Assembly: GCF_008831285.2 (NCBI RefSeq)
Contig: NC_045140.1
Span: 15,487,796-15,551,795 of the forward strand
Origin: Nymphaea colorata
Taxonomy: Eukaryota > Streptophyta > Magnoliopsida > Nymphaeales > Nymphaeaceae
DNA: 64,000 nt
Direction: 5' to 3'
Under the pieces are notes generated by a model. That model made no database searches. It saw nothing but the letters and a program-made list of their open reading frames with translations, and was not told the origin of the DNA. How positions within the stretch are numbered: position 1 is the first letter of the stretch; every line of letters begins with the position of its first letter. A program made the position numbers and the translations under genes. Of the stretch, positions 62,635-64,000 are shown piece by piece.

Positions 62635-62876
62635 GCCTGACTCTGTGTTTTCTCAATCTCAGAGGGAATGGCCTCCCGGCGCAGGAAAAGAGAATACGGA
62701 GGATGGAGAGAGGAGGAAGACGATTGCCTCCTTTTATCGAGAGAAAGAAATCCTTGGTGGGTCGGTCAAAGAGGCCGGCCACCTTCGGAATCTTCTCTTT
62801 CCTTCCTGCCGGCCTTCTTCCCCCCTTCCTCTTCCTCAGCTTCCTCTCCTTTTCGTCTCTTCTTTTTTTTTGCAAA

Positions 62877-62883
62877 TTTTATA
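62877..62883 (-). promoter_or_regulatory. TATA box of the PNRC-motif gene
   Basis: TATAAAA on the minus strand, about 245 bp upstream of the start codon, followed by a GA-rich leader. Confidence 0.5.
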
Positions 62884-63043
62884 ATTATTGCTTAAAATAA
62901 AAGAAGAAAACGAAAGGTCGGAGTTGCTTGCTTTTCATTCAACCTTTTTCTGGTTTCCTAGCTAGCTAGTGGGTTAAAAGAAAAATAAAAATTAAAAGGA
63001 CCAAGTCCATCACCTGTTGGACGCGTGGCTCATCGCATCCGAT

Positions 63044-63070
63044 GGGTCGGGTCGGGTCGGGTCGGGTCGG
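63044..63070. repeat. (GGGTC)n microsatellite
   Basis: About five uninterrupted copies of the pentamer. Confidence 0.9.
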
Positions 63071-63534
63071 GAGTTGGGGCTCCTCTCGAGTTTTCTTTTA
63101 GCACCGCTTGGTTGTATTCTGTTGACTTTGACCCCCTGGCCATTGTTGGGACTTGGACTTGGACTTGGTCTTGGTCTTGACCCCAAAACAAAACAAAACA
63201 AAACAAGAGCTCGACCGACGGCCAAGTTCCCTTCACCTATACATTATTTTCCCATTTCCAGCGCACCTTGGTTTGGATTTAGATTTGGTAATCCACTTGG
63301 TTTGGTCCTGCTTCTTGCTCATTACTGTTACACCCTCTTTTCCTGTTCCACTATTACGACAATGTCCCTAATAATAAGTATGCAGTTTCAACATTTTTGT
63401 TGACTTTAAGCCAAGGTTCAAGGAAATGGCAGAATAATTGACGCTTGAGCTTATAGTTTCGCATGTACAGAGCCAGCCCTAACAAAAAAGAGTAGATTAA
63501 TGTGACTTGGCTTCTGCTGCCTTGTTTTCATTTG

Positions 63535-63570
63535 AAAGAAAAGAAAAGAAAAGAAAAGAAAAGAAAAAGA
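63535..63570. repeat. (AAAAG)n microsatellite
   Basis: About six copies of AAAAG, slightly irregular at both ends. Confidence 0.9.
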
Positions 63571-64000
63571 ACGTGCCACTTATACAAGATGCGTCTAGAA
63601 TAATACAGCCATCGATGCTTACAGTACAGCTATATGACCGCATACGAACCCACAAGGGCCCGCGATTCAATTTTATGAACGTGTCAGATCTTGAAGTTCA
63701 TGACTCTTGAACCGAGATTTAGTTTTAGTAAATTTAAGTTCAGGTCCAAGTCTCAATCCAGAACGAACTAGAAGACAGACCCAACTCGGTTAGAGGTCGG
63801 AAATGTTCTCCTTACCTACTTTCTTCTTCTCTACACAGCAATATGTCTCCCATCATTACCGGTCAGCTTTAGGAAGCAAAAGGAGAATTCTTGTCCGCCT
63901 ATTTTATATCTTCAACAAGCAAATTACAGAGTGAAAGTTAACTGCGCTACGAAAGATTAGATACCTGGAGGCACCAAAATCACATTGAAAATTTCTTTGT

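Larger units (their letters stand above)
62900..64000. other. Intergenic end of window with simple repeats
   Basis: No gene is supported. It contains (GGGTC)n at 63044-63070, (TTGGAC/TTGGTC)n at about 63149-63180, (CAAAA)n at about 63185-63206 and (AAAAG)n at about 63535-63570. Four different simple repeats in about 500 bp is dense. Confidence 0.7.

Overview
The window is nuclear DNA from a flowering plant. Evidence: GT-AG introns of about 90 bp to 3.6 kb, a nuclear-type tRNA-Ser(UGA), plant-restricted families (TNO1-like golgin, single B-box factor, UGT with a PSPG box, DMP/DUF679), telo-boxes by a translation gene, and small MITE-like inverted-repeat elements. I cannot place the species more finely. 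No operon, CRISPR array, prokaryotic element or clear retrotransposon coding region is visible.

Layout. 0-1.4 kb: intergenic with a 162-bp MITE. 2.0-15.5 kb (+): a nine-exon gene (one non-coding 5' exon, eight coding exons) for a 2,862-residue coiled-coil protein with a C-terminal membrane anchor (TNO1-like), carrying a hAT-type MITE in one intron. 15.5-25.2 kb: gene-poor. 25.5-26.3 kb (+): single-exon B-box zinc-finger protein. 30.7 kb (+): tRNA-Ser. 31.8-33.2 kb (+): single-exon UDP-glycosyltransferase of the UGT91/94 type. 33.2-40.9 kb: gene-poor. 41.1-46.5 kb (+): four-exon DNase I-like (EEP-fold) protein lacking some canonical catalytic residues. 50.1-54.3 kb (+): elongation factor 1-gamma with a 5'UTR intron. 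56.2-56.8 kb (-): DMP membrane protein. 58-61 kb: very AT-rich, diverged tandem repeats. 62.1-62.6 kb (-): small PNRC-motif protein.

The genes are unrelated neighbours with separate promoters (TATA boxes seen for four of them). All multi-exon models keep an open frame across the joins: the summed coding lengths are 8,589, 1,584 and 1,269 nt, each divisible by three.

Most unusual observations: an exact 54-bp tandem duplication that copies the 3' splice site of the first coding intron of EF1-gamma and puts a stop codon behind the upstream copy; a set of diverged ~350-bp AT-rich tandem repeats at 59.0-60.4 kb; an EEP-fold protein with altered active-site residues; a start-stop minimal uORF in the inferred TNO1 leader; and several MITE-like elements, two of them with target-site duplications. 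I found no clearly new biological system.
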